Source: Candidatus Defluviibacterium haderslevense
GTDB lineage: Bacteria; Bacteroidota; Bacteroidia; Chitinophagales; Saprospiraceae
NCBI GenBank assembly: GCA_016712225.1
Contig: JADJRL010000003.1
Location: forward strand, 2,121,501-2,185,500
DNA length: 64,000 nucleotides
Direction: 5' to 3'
Part shown: positions 36,441 through 45,703 of the stretch, in pieces
How positions within the stretch are numbered: position 1 is the stretch's first letter
How the letters are laid out: every line of letters begins with the position of its first letter
Made by a program: the position numbers and the translations under genes
Notes under the pieces: model-generated
Told to the model about the DNA's origin: nothing
What the model saw: only the letters and a program-made list of their open reading frames with translations
The model's database searches: none

Positions 36441-37271
36441 CTATCCATTCATTTCTATAACCGGACTTGCTTCTTTATCAGAACACAACACAACCATTAA
36501 ATTTCCTACAAGTCTGGCTTTTTCTTTATCATCAAAAGTAGCGATATGGCGATCTTGTAATTGTTTTAAAGCACCTTCAACCATACCTACTGCACCTTCC
36601 ACGATTTTGAATCGCGCAGCCACTATGGCTTCCGCTTGTTGACGTTTAAGCATGGCAGCTGCAATTTCAGATGCATATGCCAAATATCCAATTCGGGCTT
36701 CCATGACTTCTATTCCTGCTATTTCCAAGCGCTCCTGAAGTTCTTTTTCCAAAGAATCATTGACTTGTTGACTTGAAGTTCTGAGCGTGATCTCATCGCT
36801 ATTGTCCACATGGTCGTAAGGATAATTTCCTGCTAATTTGCGAACGGCTGAATCGGTTTGTACTTTGACAAAATTGCTCAAATTCTCCACTTCAAAGGTA
36901 GCTTTAAATGTATCTTTTACTCTCCATACCAGGATAACACTAATTTGAATGGGGTTCCCTCGCATATCATTGACTTTGAGTCTTTCACTATCAAAATTAT
37001 GCGCACGCAAACTTATATTGCGTTTAAAATAAAAGGGATTGGCCCAATAGAATCCATCCTGTTTGATGGTACCTACGTATTTTCCAAATAGCGTCATTAC
37101 TTTTGACCCATTAGGAATAATGATGATGAACCCAATGAGTATAAAAAATAATAAAAGTGAGCCACCTATCCACCAAAAAATGTTTTGAATAAAAATTAAA
37201 CTTGGAATAATAGCCAAACTGAGAATGAGTAATGGCCATCCGGTGATGGGGTTAAATAATTTTTCTTTCAT
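36441..37271 (-). CDS. SPFH/band 7 domain membrane protein
   Basis: 276 residues. Two closely spaced membrane segments (about 12-52) are followed by an SPFH domain: VGTIKQDGFYWANPFYFKR, NPIQISVILVWRVKD, and LQERLEIAGIEVMEARIGYLAYASEIAAAMLKRQ. The last part forms a helical segment typical of prohibitin/flotillin-like oligomers. These proteins organise membrane microdomains or protease complexes. Monocistronic, closed by a strong hairpin. Confidence 0.9.
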   Translation of the reverse strand: MKEKLFNPITGWPLLILSLAIIPSLIFIQNIFWWIGGSLLLFFILIGFIIIIPNGSKVMTLFGKYVGTIKQDGFYWANPFYFKRNISLRAHNFDSERLKVNDMRGNPIQISVILVWRVKDTFKATFEVENLSNFVKVQTDSAVRKLAGNYPYDHVDNSDEITLRTSSQQVNDSLEKELQERLEIAGIEVMEARIGYLAYASEIAAAMLKRQQAEAIVAARFKIVEGAVGMVEGALKQLQDRHIATFDDKEKARLVGNLMVVLCSDKEASPVIEMNG

Positions 37272-37554
37272 ATGCTTCGTTTTGTAACATTAATAGAGCT
37301 TTTTATAGTTAAGTTCCACAATAGGTTTTTTAACGTCCAATCAAAGAATTAATTCGACTAAAGATCTAAATGGAAGGTCTTAAGAACTTCCATAAATGTA
37401 AAGGATAATTTAATATGAGGAACTTTTTATTAGAAATAAATGGAAATCTAATAAATTTAAAAATTAAGTTAACTTCTTATTCAATAGATATTATTGTTTA
37501 AATATCTAATATGCTAGTCTTAAGTGTATGTGTAAGAAAAATTAGAATAACTAT

Positions 37555-38631
37555 TTATTTTGTATTTCTTCTTTTTTCCTGAGTGTTCAGTTGAATCTCT
37601 TCAGCATCTTTAATAACTACACCTTTCATGTGTGCCATTTCTCCTTCGGCTGCAATATAAGGTAACATGGTCCAATAACCGGTCGCTAAAATCTTCTTAA
37701 ATACATCAATGGCCTTGGTTTGATCCTTATCTAAAAGTGCTTTAACCCCAACTGCATAAGCACCAATGATCCAGGCTTCGGCGTCAATACTGTTTTTAGG
37801 TGGATGTTCCAGATCTATAAAATCTTTTTCAGCCAAAGTTCCCTTATAATGGAGCATAGCATCCAAATATGGTTTTGAAGAAGGTAATATTTGCATTTTA
37901 TCATTGACACTGGATAATATACTTTTGGCATCTGCCATTCTATTGGATCGGGTATAACAACTGTATTGCCAGTAATAGCTGCGAACCCATAAGTCAGAAT
38001 TGGTAGAAAAATCACCACATACTTCAAACATTTTATCAGCATTTGAAAAGTCATTATTGCATTGAAATGCGATACCCATTAACAAGTAGTTTTTATACTG
38101 TAGCGTCATATCAGCAATTGAATCGATGAGACCCATTCCTATAATTCCTTTAGGATTAGGAGTGTTTTCCATTTTTTGACCAGCCTTCCACAAATCATCG
38201 ATAGCAGCTGTTAATTGGCGACTTTTAAGTAAGCTTTCTCCTCTGGCCTGAAATAAGTCAGGTGTGTTTTCAAATTTCAAGATTCCTTTTGAAAAAATAT
38301 CTGCGGCATTTTCAACCTGACCATTTTCCATAAAAGCTCTTCCATAGAGTAAATATCCCTTTACATCATTTAAATGTCCTAAATAGACTGCACGGTTCAT
38401 TTCAATATTGTAGGTTCTTCTGTTTTTAATGGAGTCTAGATCGGGCCATTCTACTAACTTATTTCCATCAAAACTAGCTGCTAATGCGGCTCCTGATCGG
38501 GGATCATCAAATGTTGCTTGTTCGGTAGGATTTGGACTTGCAGGATTATTCTTGCATGCAAAAAAACCAATTATAATAATTGAAATGAGATATATTTGGG
38601 TTTGTTTTGCAGATAAAATGAATTGGATCAT
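37555..38631 (-). CDS. TPR-repeat lipoprotein
   Basis: 358 residues. The N-terminus carries a hydrophobic segment ending in the lipobox GFFAC near residue 26, so it is an envelope lipoprotein. Helical repeats follow, such as LLYGRAFMENGQVENAADIF and LFQARGESLLKSRQLTAAI, of TPR type. No enzymatic motif is seen. It is separated by 283 nt of AT-rich, apparently gene-free DNA from the SPFH gene. Confidence 0.8.
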   Translation of the reverse strand: MIQFILSAKQTQIYLISIIIIGFFACKNNPASPNPTEQATFDDPRSGAALAASFDGNKLVEWPDLDSIKNRRTYNIEMNRAVYLGHLNDVKGYLLYGRAFMENGQVENAADIFSKGILKFENTPDLFQARGESLLKSRQLTAAIDDLWKAGQKMENTPNPKGIIGMGLIDSIADMTLQYKNYLLMGIAFQCNNDFSNADKMFEVCGDFSTNSDLWVRSYYWQYSCYTRSNRMADAKSILSSVNDKMQILPSSKPYLDAMLHYKGTLAEKDFIDLEHPPKNSIDAEAWIIGAYAVGVKALLDKDQTKAIDVFKKILATGYWTMLPYIAAEGEMAHMKGVVIKDAEEIQLNTQEKRRNTK

Positions 38632-38780
38632 ATGATTTTTTGATTTTCCACAAAGTTCTTTAATTTTTAGAAATCGATCTGTTTATATGGAATATTAACA
38701 AAAGCTTAAATCCTTAGACTTTATGATTCAAGCATTTATATGCTATTTAAATTTTTTCCAGCTTTTGAAATTAACTCAAG

Positions 38781-39488
38781 ATGTCTAAGACTTATGCTGT
38801 AATGATTATTGTTGGATTAAACTTCTGGTTTATTGCCTGCAATAAGGAGCATTTAGATCAAAGTAAAGGTGAATGTCCTGACCGAATTGAGTTAGAAGAT
38901 ATTAAGCCACTAGGGCAATCCCTATCATGGATCTATTATAGTAAAGATGTAAAACAAAAATTCATAGATAGTACGGGTCATATATCAGATGCTGTTATTT
39001 TAAATGATTTAAATTACGGATTGAAATCATATCAAGTGGTTCATGTTCCATGTGTTTCAAATGCTACAGAGTCGATACAAGTAAGTTATAATGTCATGCG
39101 ACATTTTACGCGTATGATCAATCTGGCTCCGAATCAGGCTTCATTTCATATTTTCGAATTTGAAATCAGCTGTTTATTTAACCCTGCCAAACCGCTGGAG
39201 AATCAGAGATTGGATGTATTGAGTATTTATCAAATTTTACCTGGTTTATTGAACAGTGAAATCCGAATTGAGATCCTAACCATTCCGTTAATGGAGAATC
39301 CTTATTCCATCTTCTCTTTTGAATATGAATATGTTCCAGAACTGATATTATTCAATAAAACATTTCAAAAAATATATACCAATAGAACTTGGGGATTAAA
39401 TCAATGGAAAATTTATTTTTCAAAAGACCTGGGTGTGGTTGCCTTTAGAAATGAACAAGGAGTTCTATGGGTATTGGACACTAAGTAA
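38781..39488 (+). CDS. Lipoprotein of unknown function
   Basis: 235 residues with a lipobox WFIAC at about residue 20. The mature part is rich in beta-strand patterns and I recognise no domain. No clear promoter. It is 59 nt upstream of an O-antigen-ligase-like gene on the same strand. Confidence 0.65.
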   Translation: MSKTYAVMIIVGLNFWFIACNKEHLDQSKGECPDRIELEDIKPLGQSLSWIYYSKDVKQKFIDSTGHISDAVILNDLNYGLKSYQVVHVPCVSNATESIQVSYNVMRHFTRMINLAPNQASFHIFEFEISCLFNPAKPLENQRLDVLSIYQILPGLLNSEIRIEILTIPLMENPYSIFSFEYEYVPELILFNKTFQKIYTNRTWGLNQWKIYFSKDLGVVAFRNEQGVLWVLDTK

Positions 39489-39547
39489 GTAGATCATATT
39501 AAGACACTTAATTTTGAAATAGATTGAAGTTCATTTATAAATAAAAT

Positions 39548-40873
39548 ATGGGAATATCAATTAAAATTCTTAATCGTAATAGTGTCCTTTGGTGTATCTT
39601 TTTACTTTATCTGATTTCTATTTCATTTTTAAATATTTATTGGTTTACAGTTGTATCACCCCCTGAATTTATTTTTATTCTATTGGGCTTTTGTTTTATT
39701 GCACAAAAAAATGATTTCAATATTGTTGATTATAAGTTAAACTATTTGGATGCAACGATTGGATTATTGATATTTATTTATGGAATTGGAGCTATGATGA
39801 GTATGGATAAAAATTCGATAATTGAATGGGTAGGATTAATTTATTTAGTTGCATTATATATCATTGTAAAATGGATGATATTGAGGAATAGCGACAGAAC
39901 AGTCCGATATTTAATTTATGGACTCAGTATCACTGGTGGTATTACAACTTTTTTAGGGATCATTGGTGTAATGCAGGCATATGGTGAACATATTCCTAAT
40001 CGTTTTGCATGGTACTATTTAGAATATCCTTATTTTGGTAATGTCCCACGGGCAAGAGGATTGATGGGTACACCAGAAATGATGGCTCATGTAATTTCCA
40101 TCAGTATTTTGTTAAAATTAGGATATTATAAAGCTAAACATTTTGAAAGTTGGCGTTGGAATATAATTTTACTTTTGGAAGGAATAGGCTTGTTATTGAC
40201 AAGTTCAAAAACGATATTTATTTTAATATTAATTTTAACACTATTCATTTTTATTAAGAAAAAAAACAAACAGTTTCGCACATTATTTGGAATGGTCAGT
40301 GCACTATTATTTTTTATTTATTTAATGGGAACTCACTTTGTAGTAAGATCCAAAGTAGGTTCTTCAGAGGAATCAAGATTTATAAAAAATTTTATGAATC
40401 AACCATTAATATCTGATGCATGGGAGTTAGAAAAAACAAACTATTTTGAACTGAAGAAATTAGCGATAAAGGTGGGATTGAGCCAACCTTTGTTTGGAAT
40501 TAGTGGTACTTCATTTAATGAATATCAGAAAAGGAATGGATTAAATAATAGTAATCCATCGAGCATTTATTATGATCCGCATTGTACTTATCTTGGAGCA
40601 TTTGCAGGATATGGTTTTCCAGGATTAATTATGTGTTGTGGATTGTTTTTTTTGTTAATTAAAATAGCAGCAAATTCCTATAGACAGAATCCAACCACAA
40701 AACATCTTATCCTATTCCTTATTATTATTTTTTTAACTATAGAGGGAATCAATACGGATATACTAAATTTCAGATTACTGTGGATTGTTATGGCTTTGAT
40801 TTCTATTTATGCACCAACAATTAAATTTTCGTACTCTGCCTTGACAACAAGACCCAATGACCATTTCGTTTAG
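39548..40873 (+). CDS. O-antigen ligase / Wzy-like polytopic membrane protein
   Basis: 441 residues with about eleven hydrophobic segments and a larger periplasmic loop (about residues 265-355), as in the Wzy_C/WaaL family. Hydrophilic signatures include PRARGLMGTPEMMAHV and LLTSSKTIFILIL. Members polymerise or ligate polysaccharides or glycosylate proteins; which applies is unknown. Its 3' end overlaps the convergent NTF2-like gene by 53 nt. Confidence 0.75.
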   Translation: MGISIKILNRNSVLWCIFLLYLISISFLNIYWFTVVSPPEFIFILLGFCFIAQKNDFNIVDYKLNYLDATIGLLIFIYGIGAMMSMDKNSIIEWVGLIYLVALYIIVKWMILRNSDRTVRYLIYGLSITGGITTFLGIIGVMQAYGEHIPNRFAWYYLEYPYFGNVPRARGLMGTPEMMAHVISISILLKLGYYKAKHFESWRWNIILLLEGIGLLLTSSKTIFILILILTLFIFIKKKNKQFRTLFGMVSALLFFIYLMGTHFVVRSKVGSSEESRFIKNFMNQPLISDAWELEKTNYFELKKLAIKVGLSQPLFGISGTSFNEYQKRNGLNNSNPSSIYYDPHCTYLGAFAGYGFPGLIMCCGLFFLLIKIAANSYRQNPTTKHLILFLIIIFLTIEGINTDILNFRLLWIVMALISIYAPTIKFSYSALTTRPNDHFV

Positions 40874-41255
40874 TCCAAGTCTGGCATACATGCAGTGTTA
40901 AATCAATGGGTTTGTCTTTTAAGCTTACTGTAAATTGGGCATTATATCTAGCTGTAATAATCTTTTTTGTTTTAATAATTTGCACAGTATCGCACTTGAT
41001 GGATTTATATTGAATATAGTTGGATTGAATGTTTTGTAAAAACTCTTTTTTGGTTTCTATCCATGCATTTGAATGACCATAACTTAAATGGGGATGAGTA
41101 AGTTTGTTGATTTCTGTCAGATTTTTATTTATTAATGCTTCATTAAAATATAAAATAGTCCTAAGGATGTCAGAAGTCTTTTGAGTATATCCCTTAACAT
41201 TAATAATGGTTATCAATATAAGAATCAAGGTCTGTTTTGATAGGGTCATTTGCAT
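40821..41255 (-). CDS. Exported NTF2-like (DUF4440-type) protein
   Basis: 144 residues with a signal peptide of about 22 residues. The mature part fits the NTF2-like cone fold: FNEALINKNLTEINKLTHPHLSYGHSNAWIE near the start and HVCQTWTKRNGHWVLLSRQ at the end. A ligand-binding or isomerase-like role is possible; substrate unknown. Overlaps the preceding gene tail to tail. Confidence 0.75.
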   Translation of the reverse strand: MQMTLSKQTLILILITIINVKGYTQKTSDILRTILYFNEALINKNLTEINKLTHPHLSYGHSNAWIETKKEFLQNIQSNYIQYKSIKCDTVQIIKTKKIITARYNAQFTVSLKDKPIDLTLHVCQTWTKRNGHWVLLSRQSTKI

Positions 41256-41415
41256 AAAAGGTTGAATGGTTTAAGCATTAAATAATGTAAAAACAGGGGT
41301 ATCATTTCAGTTTAGATAATAGAATTAAAATAACGAAATAAAACTTTTTATTTGGAAGAAATAATCTGAATTCATTAAATATTTGAATTAAGGTCTAAAT
41401 ATAATATGGTATTTG

Positions 41416-41423
41416 TATTTTTG
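41416..41423 (+). promoter_or_regulatory. -7 promoter box of the MauG-like operon
   Basis: TATTTTTG, an exact TAnnTTTG match 7 nt upstream of the ATG at 41431. The only TTG found upstream is too far, so the promoter assignment is moderate. Confidence 0.4.
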
Positions 41424-41430
41424 TGTGTTT

Positions 41431-42495
41431 ATGAAGCGAAAATGCTTAATTGGAATTATTGTTCTTATACCGATATTATTTAGTTCGGTTTGTTATGAAC
41501 CCGTTGAAATCAGCACCAACTCAAATACGAGTAAATTGGGCGAATTAGGCCACTATTTTTTTTATGATGTAAGATTATCTTATAATTTGAAAAAGTCCTG
41601 TTCTTCCTGTCACGATCCAAGTTTAGCCTTTAGTGATGGCTACCGCCTTTCATTGAACAGTGATGCCCAAATGTTAAAAAGAAATTCTTCTTCCATTCTC
41701 AATATTAATCATAGAACTTGCTTTGATTGGGCAAATCCTCAGATTACATCGCTGAAAGAACAAATGAAGAGACCTTTATTTTCTGAACATCCCATAGAAT
41801 TGGGTTTTAATTTAAAGGAATCTCAAATTTTGGATCGATTTAAATCGGATCGTCTCTATCAATCATTATACAAAAGCTGCTATGGAAAAGATATTTCAAA
41901 TCTTAATCTAGATGAAATCATGGATTGTATTGTTGTTTATGAATTGAGCTTACAAAGTCGATTTTCTATTTACGATCAATTTTTAAAAACAAATGACACT
42001 TTAATTTTTACAGATCAAGAACTAACGGGATACAGATTGTTTTTTTCAGATTCCATTTCCTGTCACCGATGTCATGGGGGATTAGATTTTGTGGAACCAA
42101 CAATGGGTCCTGCATTTGCAAATATTGGATTATACAATTGTAATGGTAGTTATCCAATCAGAGATCGAGGACAATATGAACACAGTAAGAATTATTCTGA
42201 TGATGGCGTTTTTAGAATACCAACATTGAGGAATGTTGCTATCACCGCCCCTTATTACCATGATGGATCGGGAAACAGTTTGGAAGATGTTATTATAAAC
42301 TATGAACATCGTGGGAGAAATATACTTAGTGGAGATTGTATTGGAGATGGCTCAATTCATCCAAATGTTGATTCCAGACTAAAACGATTTCAATTAGATG
42401 AGAATAAACGAAAAGCATTAATAGCATTTTTACATACCCTGACCGACACCAGTTATTTGTCAAATCCTTATTTTTTAGATCCGTTTAACGAATGA
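41431..42495 (+). CDS. MauG/CCP-family di-haem enzyme, lipoprotein
   Basis: 354 residues from the ATG at 41431 (an upstream TTG is less likely). Lipobox SSVC near residue 21. Two c-type haem motifs: Cys57-x-x-Cys60-His61 (CSSCH) and Cys211-His-Arg-Cys214-His215. The block IPTLRNVAITAPYYHDG is typical for the bacterial cytochrome c peroxidase/MauG family. At the site of the Met ligand (Met275 of the Pseudomonas peroxidase) there is Tyr291 in INYEHRG, the state seen in MauG (Tyr294). It may therefore act as an oxidative protein modifier rather than a simple peroxidase. It is 1 nt from the next gene. Confidence 0.85.
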   Translation: MKRKCLIGIIVLIPILFSSVCYEPVEISTNSNTSKLGELGHYFFYDVRLSYNLKKSCSSCHDPSLAFSDGYRLSLNSDAQMLKRNSSSILNINHRTCFDWANPQITSLKEQMKRPLFSEHPIELGFNLKESQILDRFKSDRLYQSLYKSCYGKDISNLNLDEIMDCIVVYELSLQSRFSIYDQFLKTNDTLIFTDQELTGYRLFFSDSISCHRCHGGLDFVEPTMGPAFANIGLYNCNGSYPIRDRGQYEHSKNYSDDGVFRIPTLRNVAITAPYYHDGSGNSLEDVIINYEHRGRNILSGDCIGDGSIHPNVDSRLKRFQLDENKRKALIAFLHTLTDTSYLSNPYFLDPFNE

Positions 42496-42496
42496 T

Positions 42497-44197
42497 ATGA
42501 TGAAAAATATAGTATTAATTTATGTTTTGTTTTGTTTTATGATTATTCTGAATTGTTCTTCACAAAAAAACAGAAGAACTGATGGGCATTCACTACTGGA
42601 TGAAAGAAAAAAAGAAATCAATGCCGTTTTGAAATTGAACAAACCCGTGTTATTGGTTAAACAAAATGACATAAAGTCTAGTAGTGAAATACAAGATATA
42701 TTTATTTCAAATTCAAAATTGGATAAATTTTTTGTAGAACCATCGAGTCAGAAAAAAATGTTGAATGAAATTTTTTCAATATCAAAAGCCCGACCATCTG
42801 ATTTACCTAATGGAAATGCAATAATGAACATGGAAAATCTGTACAGAGTTGAAATGTATAATTACGCATTGAATGCTTCTATAATTGGTTTCGTAGATTT
42901 AGCTCATAAGCAAGTTATTAATATTATTTTTTATAAAGAGACGCAGCCAGATATTCCACCACATCTTGTTGAATTGGCAATGGAAATGGCAATCAATGAT
43001 ACGGCAGTAATAAATGAATATGGAGAACATAAATTAGACCAAAGGCCTATCATGGCTGGCACAAAAACAGCTCTGAATAGAACCAAATGCCAGCGTTCAA
43101 AGCATCTATGCGTAGCTCCAACCTTTGTGAAAGGAGATAAGGCACTTTGGGCTATAGTAGATCTTACTGATTTAAATATTGCTGGTGTCAAATGGACTCA
43201 GGTAGGTGAGACTGGTATGGCAGTAACACAACGTACCATGCAGAATGATAAAATCATGTCATGTTATTGTGATAAAAATAATGTAATTGAAAAAAATGAT
43301 TGGACATTTAGCTATTCTATGAGTCGATCTGATGGGCTTGTTTTAACTAATGTTCAATATAAAAAAAAGGAGCTCTTTAGAAATGTAAAATTAGTAGACT
43401 GGCATGTCTCGTATTCTAAAATAGATGGATTTGGTTATAGTGATGCAGTAGGATGTCCTGAATTTTCCACAGCTGCAGTACTCGCAGTAGAGCCACCATA
43501 TTTTGAAGCTATTGTGGAATCTGGTGATACAACGGGATTTTTATTGGGCCAACGATATTATAGTGAGGGATGGCCGACTCCATGTAATTATAATTATCAT
43601 CAGTATTTTGAATTTTATAATGATGGCAGATTTAGACCTGTCGTCGGAAGTATAGGAAGGGGATGTGGTAATAATGGAATGTATCGTCCGGTTACAAGAA
43701 TTGCAGTATCAGGCGAAAAAAATAATTTCTATGAATGGAATAAGAATACCTGGAAACAGTGGAAAAATGAACAATGGACTTTACAAACAGGAAAAACGTT
43801 GTATCAAGGTGATCATCAATGGTTGAAAACAGAAAACGACAACAAACAAGGGTTAGTGATTTTGGCTAATACAGGTCAAATGAGGGATGGAGGACGAGGA
43901 GACAATGCATATGTTTATGTAACTAAATGGGATTCACATAGAGATGAAGGTGAAACTGATTTACCAACTATTGGCCCATGTTGCAACAAAGATTATCAAC
44001 AAGGTCCTGAAAAATTTATAGAACCTGATCCTGAAATAATACAAACAAGTTCTATAGTTCTATGGTATGTTGCACAAATGACAAATGACGATACTAAAGG
44101 GAATGAATATTGTTGGGCCGAATCGGTATTGAAAAATGGGGTATATGTACCCGTGATTTATCCATGTTATTCAGGTCCAATGTTTAAGCCTTATTAA
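42497..44197 (+). CDS. Copper-amine-oxidase-like lipoprotein lacking the copper histidines
   Basis: 566 residues. Lipobox ILNC near residue 20. From about residue 85 it aligns by eye with the N3 and catalytic domains of copper amine oxidases: DLAHKQVINIIFYKETQPD, DGLVLTNVQYKKKELFRNV, then Tyr365 in CNYNYHQYFEFYNDG at the site of the TPQ precursor (NYD/E in the family), and VTKWDSHRDEG and SSIVLWYVAQ near the end. The family's HxH ligand site reads Gly394-Met395-Tyr396 and the third His site is Asn530, so copper binding is apparently lost. A candidate base Asp lies in SDAVG. Homology is from my reading and needs a structure search. Confidence 0.65.
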   Translation: MMKNIVLIYVLFCFMIILNCSSQKNRRTDGHSLLDERKKEINAVLKLNKPVLLVKQNDIKSSSEIQDIFISNSKLDKFFVEPSSQKKMLNEIFSISKARPSDLPNGNAIMNMENLYRVEMYNYALNASIIGFVDLAHKQVINIIFYKETQPDIPPHLVELAMEMAINDTAVINEYGEHKLDQRPIMAGTKTALNRTKCQRSKHLCVAPTFVKGDKALWAIVDLTDLNIAGVKWTQVGETGMAVTQRTMQNDKIMSCYCDKNNVIEKNDWTFSYSMSRSDGLVLTNVQYKKKELFRNVKLVDWHVSYSKIDGFGYSDAVGCPEFSTAAVLAVEPPYFEAIVESGDTTGFLLGQRYYSEGWPTPCNYNYHQYFEFYNDGRFRPVVGSIGRGCGNNGMYRPVTRIAVSGEKNNFYEWNKNTWKQWKNEQWTLQTGKTLYQGDHQWLKTENDNKQGLVILANTGQMRDGGRGDNAYVYVTKWDSHRDEGETDLPTIGPCCNKDYQQGPEKFIEPDPEIIQTSSIVLWYVAQMTNDDTKGNEYCWAESVLKNGVYVPVIYPCYSGPMFKPY

Positions 44198-44218
44198 TTA
44201 AGTTAAATATTTTATTAA

Positions 44219-45127
44219 ATGAAACAGCCCATTTATTATTTGATATTATTCTGTTTATGTAGTTTTCAATTTGAGTTATTGGGTCAGTTAGATCAATGTA
44301 AAGGATTACCGCCCTATTTTTTGAAGAAAGGGATCAATCCACAAAAAGCTTATTTATCCACTTCTGAGAAATTTTTGGTTGGAATGGCACTTATTGAATC
44401 AGAACAGCCCGGAAATCCGAATGCAAAGATTATTAAAGTTATACAGGACAGTTCATGGACAGATAAAGGTTTTCTTGGTGCCATTTGTACAGACCAATCT
44501 GGAAATTCATATGTGCTCCCTTCTGCTAAAGTGAACTTACTTAAAAATCCTTTGGAAAAACAAAACACCATATATAAGGTCGATGCCAATTCAGGATTGA
44601 TGAATGCTTACGTTCAAATTCCAATGGACGTTTTGCCAGGGTCATTTAATCCATTTGGATTGTTAGGTAGTTTTTATGATTGTTCGACGAGTCAGTTAAT
44701 CGTTAGTACCGTAGCAGGATCTTCTGAAAAAAGAGAAATCGGAAAAGTTTGTAAAATTGATATTAAGACTAAAGAAATTACAACGCTTATTGACCATAAA
44801 GATATTTATGGATTAGCCTTACATATTCATCAGGGAAAAAGAATACTTTATTTATCATCTGCGCGAGCATCAAAATTATACTCATTAGAATTGGATGAGC
44901 GAAACAATCCAGTTGGAAGATTGAAAGAAGGATTTTCAATAAGCGGATTGGGTCCAAGAGGGGATGATAAAATTAGAAAAATCAGATTTACTTCAGATGG
45001 AAAGATGCAATTGTTTACGGTGTTGTTTTATTATAACCTTACCTCACCAAGTGAAGAGCAGCAAAATCAGATGTATTTTGTTTATAACCCATTCAAAAAA
45101 AATTGGAAATTAAGTGGCATCGAATAG
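44219..45127 (+). CDS. Secreted beta-propeller-like protein
   Basis: 302 residues with a signal peptide (YLILFCLCSFQFELLGQ). Repeated four-strand units such as AICTDQSGNSYVLPSAKV and GKVCKIDIKTKEITTLI resemble a six-bladed propeller of the SMP-30/strictosidine-synthase style, but no clear metal ligands are seen. It follows the amine-oxidase-like gene by 21 nt and should be co-transcribed. Function unknown. Confidence 0.6.
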   Translation: MKQPIYYLILFCLCSFQFELLGQLDQCKGLPPYFLKKGINPQKAYLSTSEKFLVGMALIESEQPGNPNAKIIKVIQDSSWTDKGFLGAICTDQSGNSYVLPSAKVNLLKNPLEKQNTIYKVDANSGLMNAYVQIPMDVLPGSFNPFGLLGSFYDCSTSQLIVSTVAGSSEKREIGKVCKIDIKTKEITTLIDHKDIYGLALHIHQGKRILYLSSARASKLYSLELDERNNPVGRLKEGFSISGLGPRGDDKIRKIRFTSDGKMQLFTVLFYYNLTSPSEEQQNQMYFVYNPFKKNWKLSGIE

Positions 45128-45703
45128 ACATAAATTCTAAATTCTGGCCCTTCGGAACTAGAGTTCACTAAATTTTATAAGTTTTTTGAGTAAATAAGTA
45201 TTTTTATTTAATTTGTATAGTATTGAAAATAAATCAGATACATATATTATTATAAAAATATTAAAAATAATATTAATATGTATTTTATTTAAACTAACTT
45301 TGCCTTTCTATAAAGGTATTGTTTAAAAACAACAAGGCCTTCGTATAGTAATACCATAATTATGCCAAATATTGGAAATGTGGTATGACAAATTGTTCCA
45401 ACCATCCTGAGAAGAATGAACTAGAAAATTGAATGTTGTTAAATCCGCATTGGATTTGAATATTTAATTTTCTAAAGAAATTTATTAATTGATTTAATTT
45501 GAATCATTTTGAATCAAAAGAGTGATCTGTTTATCCAAGCTAATCACACTTTTAATTTGTATAAATGAAGTAAAGTAAATCTGTCATCATTATGTTGTTT
45601 TGCAAGGATCATGAAGTATGGTTATGTGTAAATATTCTAATATTGATAACACTGTTTTGAAATTGATAAATTATAAATTTATATCAACTAAGTATACATA
45701 CAT
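45128..45703. other. AT-rich intergenic region before giant protein 1
   Basis: 576 nt with no convincing gene. A TAACTTTG box (45295-45302) matches the -7 consensus but has no -33 TTG and is 400 nt from the start codon. The last 160 nt are very AT-rich. A long untranslated leader is possible. Confidence 0.5.

Noticed and set aside
36373..36642. Plus-strand frame of 89 codons over the SPFH gene 3' end
   Set aside because: It begins inside the 13-bp terminator hairpin and lies antisense to a well-supported SPFH gene.
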